The notes: a model not told the origin generated them from the sequence alone. 64,000 bases of DNA from JAHDHW01 sp965277415 (GCA_965277415.1 CBDICS010000014.1:73539-137538); one strand, 5' to 3'; counted from the first letter of the stretch, positions 34,440 to 44,531 are shown. Numbers and translations: made by a program.

Positions 34440-35860
34440 TGAGTAAATCTGTCCATGGAGGCTTTCTCGAAAGTGTCAGCAGAAATTTTGACAAAGCGGC
34501 TCCACATACAGGATTACACAAAGGGCTACTTGCTCAGATTAAAGCCTGTAATTCTGTTTATCAAATGCGCTTTCCAGTGAAAATTGGAAGTGAATATCAG
34601 GTCATAGAGGCCTATCGTGTTCAACATTCTCACCATCGATTACCTACTAAAGGAGGAATTCGTTACAGCCAAAAAGTAAATCAAGAAGAAGTAATGGCTT
34701 TGGCCAGCTTGATGACTTATAAATGTGCGATTGTTGATGTTCCTTTTGGAGGTGCTAAGGGAGGTGTGAAAATTTCCCCGCGAGAATATACGATTCCTCA
34801 ATTACAAAAAATTACTAGGAGATACACAACGGAATTGATTCGTAAGAATTTCATTGGCCCTGGTATGGATGTCCCTGCACCTGATTATGGGACGGGAAGC
34901 CGTGAAATGGCTTGGATTCTAGATACTTATGTGACTTTCAAAGGAGGGGAAATAGATGCGGCTGGTTGTGTTACTGGAAAACCTGTTAACCAAAGTGGGA
35001 TTCGCGGGAGAACGGAAGCAACAGGTAGAGGCGTATATTATGGAATCCGTGAAGCTTGTAATCATAAAGAAGATATGGCTGCTTTGGGTTTGAAACCTGG
35101 AATAGCAGGAAAAACGATGGCGATTCAAGGGCTTGGTAATGTAGGTTATCACACTGGACTGATCTCGCAAGAAGAAGGAGGCGTAAAAATTATCGCTGTG
35201 GCAGAATATGAAGGAGCTATCTACAGTAAAGATGGAATTGATATCAAAAAATTGGTAAAGCATCGCAAGAAAACAGGATCAATCCTTGATTTTCCTGGTG
35301 CTAAAAATATGAAACAAAGAAAGCAAGTATTGGAAATCGAATGCGATATCTTAGTACCTGCTGCTTTGGAGAATCAGATTAGAAAAGATAATGCTGGAAA
35401 AGTCAAAGCTAAAATAATTGCAGAAGCTGCAAATGGCCCTGTAACTGCTGATGCTGAAGAGATATTATTGAAAAAAGGCATTATGGTTATTCCCGATATG
35501 TATATCAATGCAGGCGGGGTGACGGTTTCTTATTTTGAATGGTTGAAAAACCTATCTCATATGAGATTTGGTCGAATGGAAAAACGTTTTGATCACAATA
35601 CTTACATGAATCTAGTTGATCTGGTAGAAAGAATGACCGGAAAAACGGTTGGTGCTAAGGAAAAAGACTTCCTGACCAGAGGTGCAGATGAAGTCGACCT
35701 CGTTCGTTCTGGATTAGAAGAAACGATGGTTACAGCTTATGATCAGATTCGTGCTACGATGAAGCGGAAAAAAGAAGTCAATGATCTTCGGTCTGCTGCT
35801 TTTGTAAGTTCTTTAGCTAAAATTGGAAGTGATTATGAATCGCTTGGGATTTTCCCGTAA
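34439..35860 (+). CDS. gdhA: glutamate dehydrogenase (Glu/Leu/Phe/Val dehydrogenase family)
   Basis: 473 residues. The N-terminal dimerisation domain holds the substrate motif PFGGAKGGVK with its catalytic lysines and the catalytic Asp in PAPDYGTG. The C-terminal domain has the nucleotide-binding GLGNVG in IQGLGNVGYH, and GRTEATGRGV sits before it. It interconverts glutamate with 2-oxoglutarate plus ammonia. Coenzyme preference is not clear. It is translationally coupled to ccmD, and lrp follows after a terminator. Confidence 0.92.
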   Translation: MSKSVHGGFLESVSRNFDKAAPHTGLHKGLLAQIKACNSVYQMRFPVKIGSEYQVIEAYRVQHSHHRLPTKGGIRYSQKVNQEEVMALASLMTYKCAIVDVPFGGAKGGVKISPREYTIPQLQKITRRYTTELIRKNFIGPGMDVPAPDYGTGSREMAWILDTYVTFKGGEIDAAGCVTGKPVNQSGIRGRTEATGRGVYYGIREACNHKEDMAALGLKPGIAGKTMAIQGLGNVGYHTGLISQEEGGVKIIAVAEYEGAIYSKDGIDIKKLVKHRKKTGSILDFPGAKNMKQRKQVLEIECDILVPAALENQIRKDNAGKVKAKIIAEAANGPVTADAEEILLKKGIMVIPDMYINAGGVTVSYFEWLKNLSHMRFGRMEKRFDHNTYMNLVDLVERMTGKTVGAKEKDFLTRGADEVDLVRSGLEETMVTAYDQIRATMKRKKEVNDLRSAAFVSSLAKIGSDYESLGIFP

Positions 35861-35924
35861 TGGGCTCAAAATCCAAAGTCTCAACATACTCTAGGCAATG
35901 GGCCTATAGGTTTAGATTCAATAG

Positions 35925-35965
35925 AAAGATGGCAGGACAAACTTCTTTGTTTTGCCATCTTTTTT
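35925..35965 (+). terminator. rho-independent terminator after gdhA
   Basis: AAAGATGGCAGGACAAA (35925-35941) pairs with TTTGTTTTGCCATCTTT (35946-35962), a 17-bp stem with two G-T wobbles and a 4-nt loop. A T-run follows. Confidence 0.85.
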
Positions 35966-36160
35966 GTTTTTATAAAAAATATAAATTTTGTTTAAGCAGA
36001 ATATTATTATAAAAACTATTGTCTTTTTTGATTAATTTAGAATTAACTTAGGTTTTTTGGCTTTTTATTTGCAATTTATTTTTTATGTAAATATATTTGC
36101 GTTTTCATCAAAGCTAATACAGTTGTAGTGCTTTGGTGTATTTAAAAAAATAACGCTAGA

Positions 36161-36266
36161 TGATTTCGTTTGGTCGAAAAAATTAAAAAAGAAAAGGTTT
36201 ATTAAACTATCCAAGCTAAAATAGTTCAGTAAGTTTAGTAAACCGTCACTAAACGATTTCATTTAG
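36161..36266. repeat. MITE-like palindromic element, copy A
   Basis: The outer arms (TGATTTCGTTTGGT and ACTAAACGATTTCATT) are near-complementary. The core 36196-36244 matches the 49-base core 54319-54367 with only a handful of changes and forms its own hairpin (GGTTTATTAAACT/AGTTTAGTAAACC). It lies 50 bases upstream of lrp, so it may carry or disrupt that gene's promoter. Confidence 0.75.
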
Positions 36267-36316
36267 AACAAAAAAATTAACCCAATTGCATATTATCAAA
36301 TTAACTATTATTATTT

Positions 36317-36790
36317 ATGACTGAGAAGCTCGATAAGATCGATTTAAAGATATTGAAGATTTTACAAGAAAATAGTAAAATTACGAATCTCGATCTTTCA
36401 AAAAAAATAGGCCTGTCTCCAGCTCCGACTTTAGAGCGAGTGAAGAAATTAGAGAGTTCTGGAATTATAGAAAGTTATCATGCTATGGTGAACCCACAGA
36501 CAATTGGTCTGAGTGTCAAAACCTTTGTATTGGTTTCTTTGGCTTGGCAAAAAGAAAATGCCCTTAATAACTTCATGGAAAAAATTAAATCTATAGAAGA
36601 AATTACGGAGTGTTATATTATTACAGGTGAAGCTGATTTTTTAATCAAAATTGTCTGTAAAGATATTCCAATCTATGAGCAATTATTATTCAAAACGCTA
36701 TCGCAAATTGAAGAGATTGAACGCTTGAAAACTTTGATGACTTTATCGACAGTTAAAGATTCGAAACTGCTGCCTTATATCTATGATTAA
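36317..36790 (+). CDS. Lrp/AsnC family transcriptional regulator
   Basis: 157 residues. An N-terminal winged helix-turn-helix (KIDLKILKILQENSKITNLD and LSKKIGLSPAPTLERVKKLE) is followed by the ligand-binding RAM/AsnC domain (EITECYIITGEADFLIKIV). Such regulators sense amino acids and assemble as octamers. Location after glutamate dehydrogenase suggests a link to nitrogen or amino-acid metabolism; this is inference. The upstream region holds the MITE-like repeat. A strong hairpin follows the stop codon. Confidence 0.9.
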   Translation: MTEKLDKIDLKILKILQENSKITNLDLSKKIGLSPAPTLERVKKLESSGIIESYHAMVNPQTIGLSVKTFVLVSLAWQKENALNNFMEKIKSIEEITECYIITGEADFLIKIVCKDIPIYEQLLFKTLSQIEEIERLKTLMTLSTVKDSKLLPYIYD

Positions 36791-36797
36791 TTAGTCA

Positions 36798-36838
36798 ATT
36801 GGTCATTGGTTCATATTCATTAGTGACCAATGACCAAT
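36798..36838. terminator. hairpin after lrp
   Basis: ATTGGTCATTGG (36798-36809) and CCAATGACCAAT (36827-36838) form a perfect 12-bp stem with a 17-nt loop. There is no T-run. It could terminate lrp or be a REP-like dyad. Confidence 0.5.
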
Positions 36839-36906
36839 AACTCGTTCTCTTTCCTTTCTCTTAGCCTTCTCTATACTCAAAAAACATCCATTACTTTTAT
36901 AGCAAA

Positions 36907-37713
36907 ATGACTGATAAAAAGAATTCTTTATTGTGGAAGATTGAAGGGGGATATAAAGATGCTTCTTACATCTTTGGTACAATGCACGTGCGTGATCGGA
37001 GAGCTTTTGTCTATAAGGAAATAGCTGAGGAGAAGATATTAGAATGTGATGTCTATGCCGCTGAAATGAACTTAGAAGCTATAGATCAAGCAGCTATGGC
37101 CAATTCTATGGACATGGATCAGGATCTTTTTTTGAGTACTTTAATAAAGCCTAAGATATATAAACGTCTTGAAAAATTGTTTAGAAAACAAGTGGGTATA
37201 CCTTTGATTCATTTTGAGAAAAGCCAACCACTTATGATTACCAACCTAATCACGGAAAGCTTATTGTCTATAGATATGCCTCAATCATTAGATGCATCGC
37301 TATGGCAATTTGCCAGTGAAGAGGGGAAGGTATTGATTGGGATTGAAAGTTTTGAAGAACAGCTGAACATCCTATCTGAAATTCCATTGGATTATCAATT
37401 GAAAGGCTTGGTTGACCTGGTTAGAAATTTTAAGAAATTCAAAAAACAATTGTTTAAACTAGCTGGATTGTATCAAGATGGCAATATTCGCCAATTGTAT
37501 AAAGATTCAAAAAAGCAGGCGGGAAAGATGCGTAAATTGATGTTCTATGATCGCAATTATATTATGGCTGAACGGATAAGTAAATTGGTCAAAGAGCAAT
37601 CAATATTCATCTCGATAGGTGCTGGACATCTCAGTGGAGGAAAAGGAGTCTTGCGCTTGTTAAAACAAAATGGCTTGAAACTTAAACCTGTAAAAAATAA
37701 ACTTTCTCATTAA
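36907..37713 (+). CDS. TraB/GumN family protein
   Basis: 268 residues. The conserved opening SLLWKIEGG..SYIFGTMHVRD (two motifs, residues ~7-30), the acidic YAAEMNL motif and the C-terminal ISIGAGHLSGGKGVL carry the glycine/histidine features of the TraB/GumN family, which resembles the Tiki metalloprotease fold. GTMH and GAGH are the predicted metal-binding sites. No signal peptide is evident from this start, so location is uncertain. Confidence 0.8.
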   Translation: MTDKKNSLLWKIEGGYKDASYIFGTMHVRDRRAFVYKEIAEEKILECDVYAAEMNLEAIDQAAMANSMDMDQDLFLSTLIKPKIYKRLEKLFRKQVGIPLIHFEKSQPLMITNLITESLLSIDMPQSLDASLWQFASEEGKVLIGIESFEEQLNILSEIPLDYQLKGLVDLVRNFKKFKKQLFKLAGLYQDGNIRQLYKDSKKQAGKMRKLMFYDRNYIMAERISKLVKEQSIFISIGAGHLSGGKGVLRLLKQNGLKLKPVKNKLSH

Positions 37714-37779
37714 GCTTGGCTATAGCTCTTTCTTTAAGTTTTATTATTTGCCTATGCTTCTTTTCCATCGATAAAAGTA

Positions 37780-37927
37780 TTGAATTATGAATATCCAATA
37801 TTGAATAGGGTGCAGTTTTTCAGGTTTTGACTAAAAAAAGCTTAAACCTAGAAATTTGATCTAAAATCAGGTATAAGAACGATTCTAAATTCAATATTCG
37901 TTATTGGAACTTCAACATTCAATATTC
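37780..37927. repeat. imperfect foldback rich in CAATATTGAATA words
   Basis: TGAATATCCAATATTGAATA near 37786-37807 faces AATTCAATATTCGTTATTGG and CATTCAATATTC near 37889-37927. An inner pair (CAGGTTTTGA.. / ..ATCAGG) is also present. It fills the space between the convergent TraB/GumN and sbcC genes. Confidence 0.5.
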
Positions 37928-37995
37928 TTTTTGCACTTTTTTAAGAGGCACTTCTTACATTACATTTAGAACAAAGTATAAATAAGTTTCCTCGC

Positions 37996-40900
37996 TTACC
38001 TGATCACGAGATCACTAAACCCATTTCCAGATTTTCGAATTACGATCTGCGTAGCGATCCTTTCTTTCAGTTCTTTAACATGAGAAATAATGCCGATCGT
38101 TTTTCCTGAAGAATGTAGATTTTCTAATGTAGAAATAGCAAGGTCTAATGTGGATTCATCCAAAGTTCCAAAGCCTTCATCAATAAATAGTGAATTAATA
38201 GTCGTATTTCGACCGGCAAGATCAGAAAGACCTAAAGCAAGAGATAGGCTAACCAAAAAGCTTTCACCACCGGAAAGCGTATTCATAGAGCGGATATTAT
38301 CTGCCTGATAGGTATCAATAATTTCCAAGGATAGGTCTTCATCATTTCGCTTGTGAATGTAATATCGACCATTGAGTTGTTGGAGATGATGATTGGCCAA
38401 AACGGTCAATTTTTTTAGCGTAAGCCCCTGTGCAAAAACACGAAATTTTTTGCCATCTGCCTGTCCTATTATATCATTTAGTTTTGCCCATCGGTTATAA
38501 GTACTACGCTGTTTTTCGATGCTTTCAAGCAGTTTTTTACTTTCTTTTTTTCTCTTTTCATTCTGCGCTAGTTTTTCGTTCATAGCGCCGATTTTTCTTT
38601 GAGTATCTTGGTAGGTTTGCTCTAATTCTTCTAATAAAGTTTTGATCGCAATTGGATCTGCCTCCTGCTTAGATTGATCAATTAATTGAAGCGCCAATTC
38701 GTTTTTTAAATCCGAAGAAGTTGTTTTTAAATCCTGTTGAATTTTAAGTTCCCGAGTTTTGAGTTGTTCACTGAGTATAAGCAATTCGCTGGCTTCTGAG
38801 TCTGGTAGTATCGCTGATTTTAATTGATCCAGGCTGTTGAAACCACTTTTTGAGATGGCATCAAGAAGTGATACCCGAAGTTTTTCTAAATCGAGTTTAT
38901 TTGTATCAAATTGTTTATTAGTGGTTTTTATTTGGGTGGTAATGGTTTGTAATTCAAGGTTGGTGGAATTCCATGATTCACTCGCTTGATTCACTTGAAG
39001 CTCTGCGGTTTCTATATTTGCCAACAATTGATTTTTAAAAACCATGGGATCTTCATTGCCAAAGAGTGTTGTGCGTTGATTTTTAAAGGCAAAGATGATT
39101 TTTTCCGCTTTTTCAATTTCAAGGAAGAGACTTTTTAATGATAAACGCTGATCTTTTAATTGTTCTTGAAGCTGATTGGTCTCTTGTTGACAGAGGTCGA
39201 TACTACGCTTTAGGTCGAATTGTTTTTGCTGATTAAGTTCAAATGTTTCCTTGATATTTTCAAGGTATGCTTTAGTCTCTTTACCCGTTTTAATGTCAAA
39301 AGATTTATTGTAGATACGCAGTATTTTATTGAGCGCTTCCGCATTTGTATCAAAGCTTTCTTTTGAATCGTTTACTTGTTTTTGAAGTAACCTTTTTTGT
39401 TCATTGATTTTTACAAGGTCTATTTCGAGTACAGATTTTTCACTATTATATTTTTGCGCTAAAGATTCTTGTTCTTTTAATGCTGAATCTAGCTTGATTA
39501 ATTTTTGTCTGGTAGATTTTAAATCTTTCAATTGTTTTTCAAAATTAAAAATCTTACGATTGATCGTGTGTTGACGAGCAAGCGCAAAATCTTCTATCGC
39601 TAATTCAGGAGCGATTTGCTTTATGCGATCTTCAAATCGAATGATTTTTTGAAATTGATCTTTAAGAGATCCGCTTATCGTATTAAGTTCATTTCCAGCA
39701 AGATTTTCAATTTGAAGTTGTGTATCTTTTTGACGATTAATTAATACTAAATAGTCTTTATAAATTAATTCATACTGTTTTTTGGTTTGTTCCAATTCTT
39801 TACCAGCTCGATCAATATAAGGCTTTAGAGTCTTATGTCGAAAAGGATGAGATTTTGAAAAGCAGAGTGGACAAGGCTCGCCATCCTTAAGACTGGAGCG
39901 ATCTTTTTCATAGTTGGCAATAAGATTTTGTTGATCAAAGATTTGTTGTTTAAATTCTAGTTGTCCTTTGAGTGCATCGACAGCATACACGGCCGTGATT
40001 ACTTTATTATTGACATCAAATTCCTCTTGTTTTAAATGCTCTAGTTTTTCTTCATAAGCATCATATTCTTTTAGCAGTTGTTGATATTGATCATTTAAGA
40101 TTTTTAATTGTTGAAGGTTTTTATTGTTATGGCTTAACTGATCAATATCTGCGGTAAGTTTATGGAGCAATTCATTTCTACTCTGAATGAAATGATCAGG
40201 TGCTACACTTTCGAAATCAGCTATTGTCTTGTTTTTATCTTTATCGGCTGAAGCAATTGCTTTATCTAGTTTGATTTTACTTTGTTCTAATTGCTTGCCT
40301 TGTTTTCCAACTATTTCCAAGCTCTTTTCACCGTCTTCTATTTTTTTAAACTCTATCCTTAAATTAGTATAATATTGATTGATGCGCGGTAAATCATCAA
40401 CTATAGATTTTAAATGCTCATTCTTTTGTAACCATTCTACTGTAAGGTTATGATCTTTCGTTAAAAGAAGGAGTTGCTCTTCAAGGTTTTTTGAATGGGA
40501 TTCTTTTTGTTCGATTTGTTGCTTGAGATCTTGTAAAACTTCTTTTTGTTTCGAAACAGGCGTTTCTTGTTCATTGATTTTAATATCTAAATGCGTGACT
40601 TCTTCAATGATTTTAGATTTTTCAGTCCATAGGGTTTTTAAAGTTAGGGCTTCATTTTTTAAGTTTTCAAGATTTGATTTTGAGGATTTTGCCTTTTCGT
40701 CAAGTTGTAAGCCAAGTGCATTTAGTTGTTGGATCGTTTCTGTAGCATTACTGATTTGATCAAGGAGATCAGCTTCCTTTTCTATTTTAGATTGAAAAGG
40801 AATTGTTTTTTGATGATGAATTAATCGTTCAAGGTCGATTTTGGCTAATTCTTTTTCTGCTGCTAATTTTTGAATTTCAGATTCTAAGTTTTCTTTTCTA

Positions 40901-41670
40901 CGTTCTAATTTATGGAGGTTTTCAATCCATTGAATAATCTTTTGGTTTTTATCAATAGCCAATTTTTGTGTTTTGGCCTTAGTTGATAATTCTTTTTGAT
41001 TCTTTTTTAACTCTTTTAAATCCTCTTTATCTAGAATTTCTAAATTTTCCTGATCTCTAAGGAGTTCATCTAATCTATCTTTTTCTTCTTTATGTTTTTC
41101 AAATGCAGCTTTCGAAAGTTCAGAATATATTTCAGTCCCAGTGATTCGTTCTAACAAATCACTTCGTTCCTTTTCTCCAGCCTTTAAAAAAGCTGCAAAG
41201 TCACCTTGTGATAAAACAACAGACCGCGAAAAACGATCATAATCCAATCCAGTAATCTCCTCAACTTTTTCATCTACTTCACGAATCTTTTCAGCGATGA
41301 TTTCAAAAACCTTTTTCTCCGAATTCCATTCAGATAATTCTCGATTTGGACCAAGGATATTTCCTTCTGATTTTCCTCTTGCACGCCATAGATTCCATTT
41401 AGCTCGGTAGATTTTCTCTTGAGCAAAGAACTCAATCTCAGCATAGCATTCAGTAGCGCCATAAGAGAGGACTTCTTTTACATCTTTATTTCGATGTACG
41501 CGTCCATATAAAGCTAATGTAAGCGCATCCAAAATAGTCGTTTTCCCTGCCCCTGTATCTCCAGTGATGGCAAATAAACCGCTACTCGCAATTGGATGTT
41601 CATCTAATGCGATCCTCGTTTCGAGTTTCAGAGAGTTAAGGTTTTTTATACCAATAGAAAGGATCTTCAC
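37996..41670 (-). CDS. sbcC: SMC-like exonuclease subunit SbcC (Rad50 type)
   Basis: 1224 residues starting at a GTG (41670), which gives the conserved MKILSIGIKNLNSL opening; a nearby ATG is out of frame. Walker A GDTGAGKT (37-44) is followed by long coiled coils with the zinc hook CPLC at 600-603, and Walker B ends in Asp1164-Glu1165 (LFIDEGFGTLD) near the C-terminus. With SbcD it processes DNA ends and cuts hairpins. That is notable here, since the window is rich in palindromes. sbcD lies 37 bases upstream. Confidence 0.93.
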   Translation of the reverse strand: MKILSIGIKNLNSLKLETRIALDEHPIASSGLFAITGDTGAGKTTILDALTLALYGRVHRNKDVKEVLSYGATECYAEIEFFAQEKIYRAKWNLWRARGKSEGNILGPNRELSEWNSEKKVFEIIAEKIREVDEKVEEITGLDYDRFSRSVVLSQGDFAAFLKAGEKERSDLLERITGTEIYSELSKAAFEKHKEEKDRLDELLRDQENLEILDKEDLKELKKNQKELSTKAKTQKLAIDKNQKIIQWIENLHKLERRKENLESEIQKLAAEKELAKIDLERLIHHQKTIPFQSKIEKEADLLDQISNATETIQQLNALGLQLDEKAKSSKSNLENLKNEALTLKTLWTEKSKIIEEVTHLDIKINEQETPVSKQKEVLQDLKQQIEQKESHSKNLEEQLLLLTKDHNLTVEWLQKNEHLKSIVDDLPRINQYYTNLRIEFKKIEDGEKSLEIVGKQGKQLEQSKIKLDKAIASADKDKNKTIADFESVAPDHFIQSRNELLHKLTADIDQLSHNNKNLQQLKILNDQYQQLLKEYDAYEEKLEHLKQEEFDVNNKVITAVYAVDALKGQLEFKQQIFDQQNLIANYEKDRSSLKDGEPCPLCFSKSHPFRHKTLKPYIDRAGKELEQTKKQYELIYKDYLVLINRQKDTQLQIENLAGNELNTISGSLKDQFQKIIRFEDRIKQIAPELAIEDFALARQHTINRKIFNFEKQLKDLKSTRQKLIKLDSALKEQESLAQKYNSEKSVLEIDLVKINEQKRLLQKQVNDSKESFDTNAEALNKILRIYNKSFDIKTGKETKAYLENIKETFELNQQKQFDLKRSIDLCQQETNQLQEQLKDQRLSLKSLFLEIEKAEKIIFAFKNQRTTLFGNEDPMVFKNQLLANIETAELQVNQASESWNSTNLELQTITTQIKTTNKQFDTNKLDLEKLRVSLLDAISKSGFNSLDQLKSAILPDSEASELLILSEQLKTRELKIQQDLKTTSSDLKNELALQLIDQSKQEADPIAIKTLLEELEQTYQDTQRKIGAMNEKLAQNEKRKKESKKLLESIEKQRSTYNRWAKLNDIIGQADGKKFRVFAQGLTLKKLTVLANHHLQQLNGRYYIHKRNDEDLSLEIIDTYQADNIRSMNTLSGGESFLVSLSLALGLSDLAGRNTTINSLFIDEGFGTLDESTLDLAISTLENLHSSGKTIGIISHVKELKERIATQIVIRKSGNGFSDLVIR

Positions 41671-41707
41671 TTATAGTATTCATTTTAAAATTAAGGGATG
41701 CGTATAT

Positions 41708-42931
41708 CTAAACTGGGTCTTTCTCGTTCATCCAGTTTTGCAATTCCAAAAAAGTATCCACCAGTTCTTTCATCTCATTCGGAGGACTTCCATAACTCGC
41801 ACATTTTTTTTGAAAGACATCAATTGGTTTTAAATCATCGAGATTTAATACTTCAGTTTGTACTTCTAGAGAAAAATGCTGCCGATTGGTTCGAATCTTT
41901 AAAAGTTCGAGATTCATATCTTTCGTATATTCCTGAAGTAAACCATCCAAATTTGGAATAACTTCTTCTGTATCAATGATCACTTCTATCCAGGCAGCAC
42001 GTTCATCTGTCTCTAATTGACTATTGACCTTATCCAGCTTTTTTTGAACAGTTTTTAAATCACCATTGATCGTTAATAGTTTTCGAAAGGTAGGCACTGG
42101 AATTTCTTTAACCCCTTCTTTCATTTTTTTTCCTTCAAAATTTAATAAAGTAACAGATTTTTTATCTTCCACTTCACTGAAACTCAAAGGAATGATAGAA
42201 CCGGAATATCGAATATGATACTGCTGGCCAACCACTTGTGCTTTATGCAAATGCCCTAATGCTACATAATTAAAAGTATTTGGAAAATCATCGGCATCAA
42301 TATTTTCCATGTTTCCAATATAGATATTGTCTTGTTTATCCGATGCAATGGCTCCTTTAGCATATAAATGTCCTGTTGCGATAATAGGGACGTTTTGATT
42401 CTCGTAGGGCTTGAGTAGCGCAGCAATATCCTGATAATGCTTGTAGATACCTTGTTTGATTCGTTCAATCCTTTCTATCGAACCTTCTCCTGCTACACTT
42501 GTCCTTAAATCCCGATCTCTTAAAAAAGGAACAGCAGCAACAACTGCTTCTAAATTTCCATCCACATCATTTAATAATACGATTTCATCTTCAAGCTGAT
42601 CAGTAGCTGCACCAACCACATGAATGTTTAAAGCACGCAATATATCTTTTGGAGCATTCAGCATAGAAGGAGAATCGTGATTGCCACCAGTGATTACAAT
42701 ATGTCGGCAACAGGTATGCTGTAGAGCTACAAGAAAATTATAATAAAGACTACGAGCATAATTAGGTGGGTTTCCAATATCAAAAATATCACCTGCTACG
42801 ATCAATGCTTCAACTTGCTCTTTGAGAATCAATTCTTTTAACCATTCTAAGGCCGCAGCATGTTCCGATTCTCGGTCATTATACAAGAATTTTTGTCCAA
42901 GATGCCAGTCCGCAGTATGAATAAATTTCAT
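41708..42931 (-). CDS. sbcD: exonuclease subunit SbcD (Mre11 type)
   Basis: 407 residues. The metallophosphoesterase motifs are in order: HTADWHLGQ (Asp8, His10), AGDIFD (Asp48), GGNHDSP (Asn84, His85, Asp86), then ATGHLY and ALGHLHKAQ. It is the manganese-dependent nuclease of the SbcCD complex. The C-terminal capping region is complete. First gene of the sbcDC operon, with the usual gene order. Confidence 0.93.
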   Translation of the reverse strand: MKFIHTADWHLGQKFLYNDRESEHAAALEWLKELILKEQVEALIVAGDIFDIGNPPNYARSLYYNFLVALQHTCCRHIVITGGNHDSPSMLNAPKDILRALNIHVVGAATDQLEDEIVLLNDVDGNLEAVVAAVPFLRDRDLRTSVAGEGSIERIERIKQGIYKHYQDIAALLKPYENQNVPIIATGHLYAKGAIASDKQDNIYIGNMENIDADDFPNTFNYVALGHLHKAQVVGQQYHIRYSGSIIPLSFSEVEDKKSVTLLNFEGKKMKEGVKEIPVPTFRKLLTINGDLKTVQKKLDKVNSQLETDERAAWIEVIIDTEEVIPNLDGLLQEYTKDMNLELLKIRTNRQHFSLEVQTEVLNLDDLKPIDVFQKKCASYGSPPNEMKELVDTFLELQNWMNEKDPV

Positions 42932-42994
42932 GCAGGGAAATTACAGTAATTTATTGATATTTTAAAAGATCGTTTCGTAGTTTAGTACAAGTGA

Positions 42995-43240
42995 ATGAAG
43001 AAAATCTTACTAAGGGTATATTTTTTTTTAAGGAAACTGCTGAAATCTAAGGAAAATTTAGAATTAGAATTAGAAATAGTAACCATAAGAAATATAGATT
43101 ATCGACTTCTCATACATGCGATGGAGCAAAAAGCTAAGCGAAGTTCGATAACACAAGCATTATTAAGATCTGCACTCTATCTTATTTTAATTGGTTCATT
43201 TTTGATTATGTTTATTCGAGCAATTAGATATGAGAATTGA
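42995..43240 (+). CDS. small membrane protein, function unknown
   Basis: 81 residues. A basic N-terminus (KKILLRVYFFLRKLLKSK), a charged middle and one C-terminal membrane helix (ALYLILIGSFLIMFIRA) are visible. No family is recognised. It is divergent from sbcD and 53 bases upstream of the GH18 gene. The ATG lies close to the sbcD start, so promoter sharing is likely. Confidence 0.45.
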   Translation: MKKILLRVYFFLRKLLKSKENLELELEIVTIRNIDYRLLIHAMEQKAKRSSITQALLRSALYLILIGSFLIMFIRAIRYEN

Positions 43241-43293
43241 ATGATAGAATATCAGACTGCTTTTCTACAGTTTTCAAGCATAAAAAATAAAAT

Positions 43294-44511
43294 ATGTATA
43301 TAAATAAAAATCATTTAATAAAGCTAGGATTTATATTTTTAGTAATTGGATTAAATTCAAACTTTGCTAAAGGACAAAACTTTAAAAGGGTTGGCTATTT
43401 TCCTACTTATCGATTCAATACGATTGATGATATTGAATTAAGTAGATTAACGCATATGAATATTAGTTTTGCGAATCCAGATATAAATGGAGATTTGACT
43501 ACGGATGGAGTTAATATCGACCCAGTCGTTCAGCAAGCCCATGCTGTCGATTTGGAGGTATTTATTGCATTGGCAGGTGGGGCAGCACAATTATCAGATT
43601 GGGAAGATTGGATTACGCCTTCTAGTCGTTCTTTCTTTATCCATAAGATGATTAATTATACATTGGAACATAATTTACAAGGCATTGATGTCGACTTAGA
43701 ATGGGGCAACGTCAATGATGATTATAGTGGATTTGTGATAGAGTTGAAAGACTCTTTAAATGTTTATGATTTGAAATTGAGTGCTGCACTTCCTGGTACT
43801 TATAGATATCCTGAAATTACAGATGAAGCGATTGCAGTCTTCGACTGGATTAATTTAATGGTTTATGATCTAACAGGTCCATGGCAACCAAATAACCCTG
43901 GCCCACATTCTCCTTACTCATTTGCAGAAAATTCGATAGATTATTGGCTTGATCAAGGCCTCAATAAGGACAAGATGTTATTAGGTGTACCTTTCTATGG
44001 TTATGATTTTACAAACCAGAATAATGTAAGCGCAAGAACTTTTTCAGATATAGTGGACATGGATGTAGCAAATGCACAAGTAGACCAAGTTGGCCAAATT
44101 TATTACAATGGTTTACTTACAATAGAACAAAAAACAATTTTGGCAGTAAATGAATTAAGCGGAATCATGATCTGGGAAATAGGGCAAGACAATTTTGGGG
44201 ATTACTCATTATTAAAGAGAATAGACGAAACAATAGATGCTTTAATTACATCATCTATTGATGAAACTAATGAAGCAATTGAGGCCGTCTTATATCCGAA
44301 TCCAACTCGTGATAATGTACGGCTAAAAATTAATAATCCACAGGACATTAAAATATCTTTGATATCTAATTACCAAGGAGTATTAAAGGTATTACACTTT
44401 AATGATCAAGCGTTGGTTTCGATTGAATTAGAAGAATTTCCAAAAGGAATCTATTTTCTATTCGTTGAGGGGACAGATTTTGTTAAAACTTTTAAACTAG
44501 TTAAAATATAA
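43294..44511 (+). CDS. secreted GH18 family chitinase-like hydrolase with T9SS sorting domain
   Basis: 405 residues. The signal peptide ends near FAKGQ. A GH18 barrel (~28-315) contains the catalytic motif GIDVDLEW with the acid Glu136. The first residue of the canonical DGxDxDxE is Gln here, while the two Asp before the Glu are kept. LMVYDLTGPW is the substrate-binding strand, and an MIWEIGQD strand closes the barrel. Residues ~330-405 are a T9SS sorting domain (YPNPTRDN at its start, GIYFLFVEG at its end). It probably acts on chitin or related glycans outside the cell. Confidence 0.87.
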   Translation: MYINKNHLIKLGFIFLVIGLNSNFAKGQNFKRVGYFPTYRFNTIDDIELSRLTHMNISFANPDINGDLTTDGVNIDPVVQQAHAVDLEVFIALAGGAAQLSDWEDWITPSSRSFFIHKMINYTLEHNLQGIDVDLEWGNVNDDYSGFVIELKDSLNVYDLKLSAALPGTYRYPEITDEAIAVFDWINLMVYDLTGPWQPNNPGPHSPYSFAENSIDYWLDQGLNKDKMLLGVPFYGYDFTNQNNVSARTFSDIVDMDVANAQVDQVGQIYYNGLLTIEQKTILAVNELSGIMIWEIGQDNFGDYSLLKRIDETIDALITSSIDETNEAIEAVLYPNPTRDNVRLKINNPQDIKISLISNYQGVLKVLHFNDQALVSIELEEFPKGIYFLFVEGTDFVKTFKLVKI

Positions 44512-44513
44512 AA

Positions 44514-44531
44514 TCCTTGGCAATGCAAGGA
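44514..44531. terminator. short hairpin between convergent genes
   Basis: TCCTTG (44514-44519) and CAAGGA (44526-44531) form a perfect 6-bp stem with a 6-nt loop, right after the GH18 stop and before the yheT stop. It is weak, but suitably placed. Confidence 0.4.
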
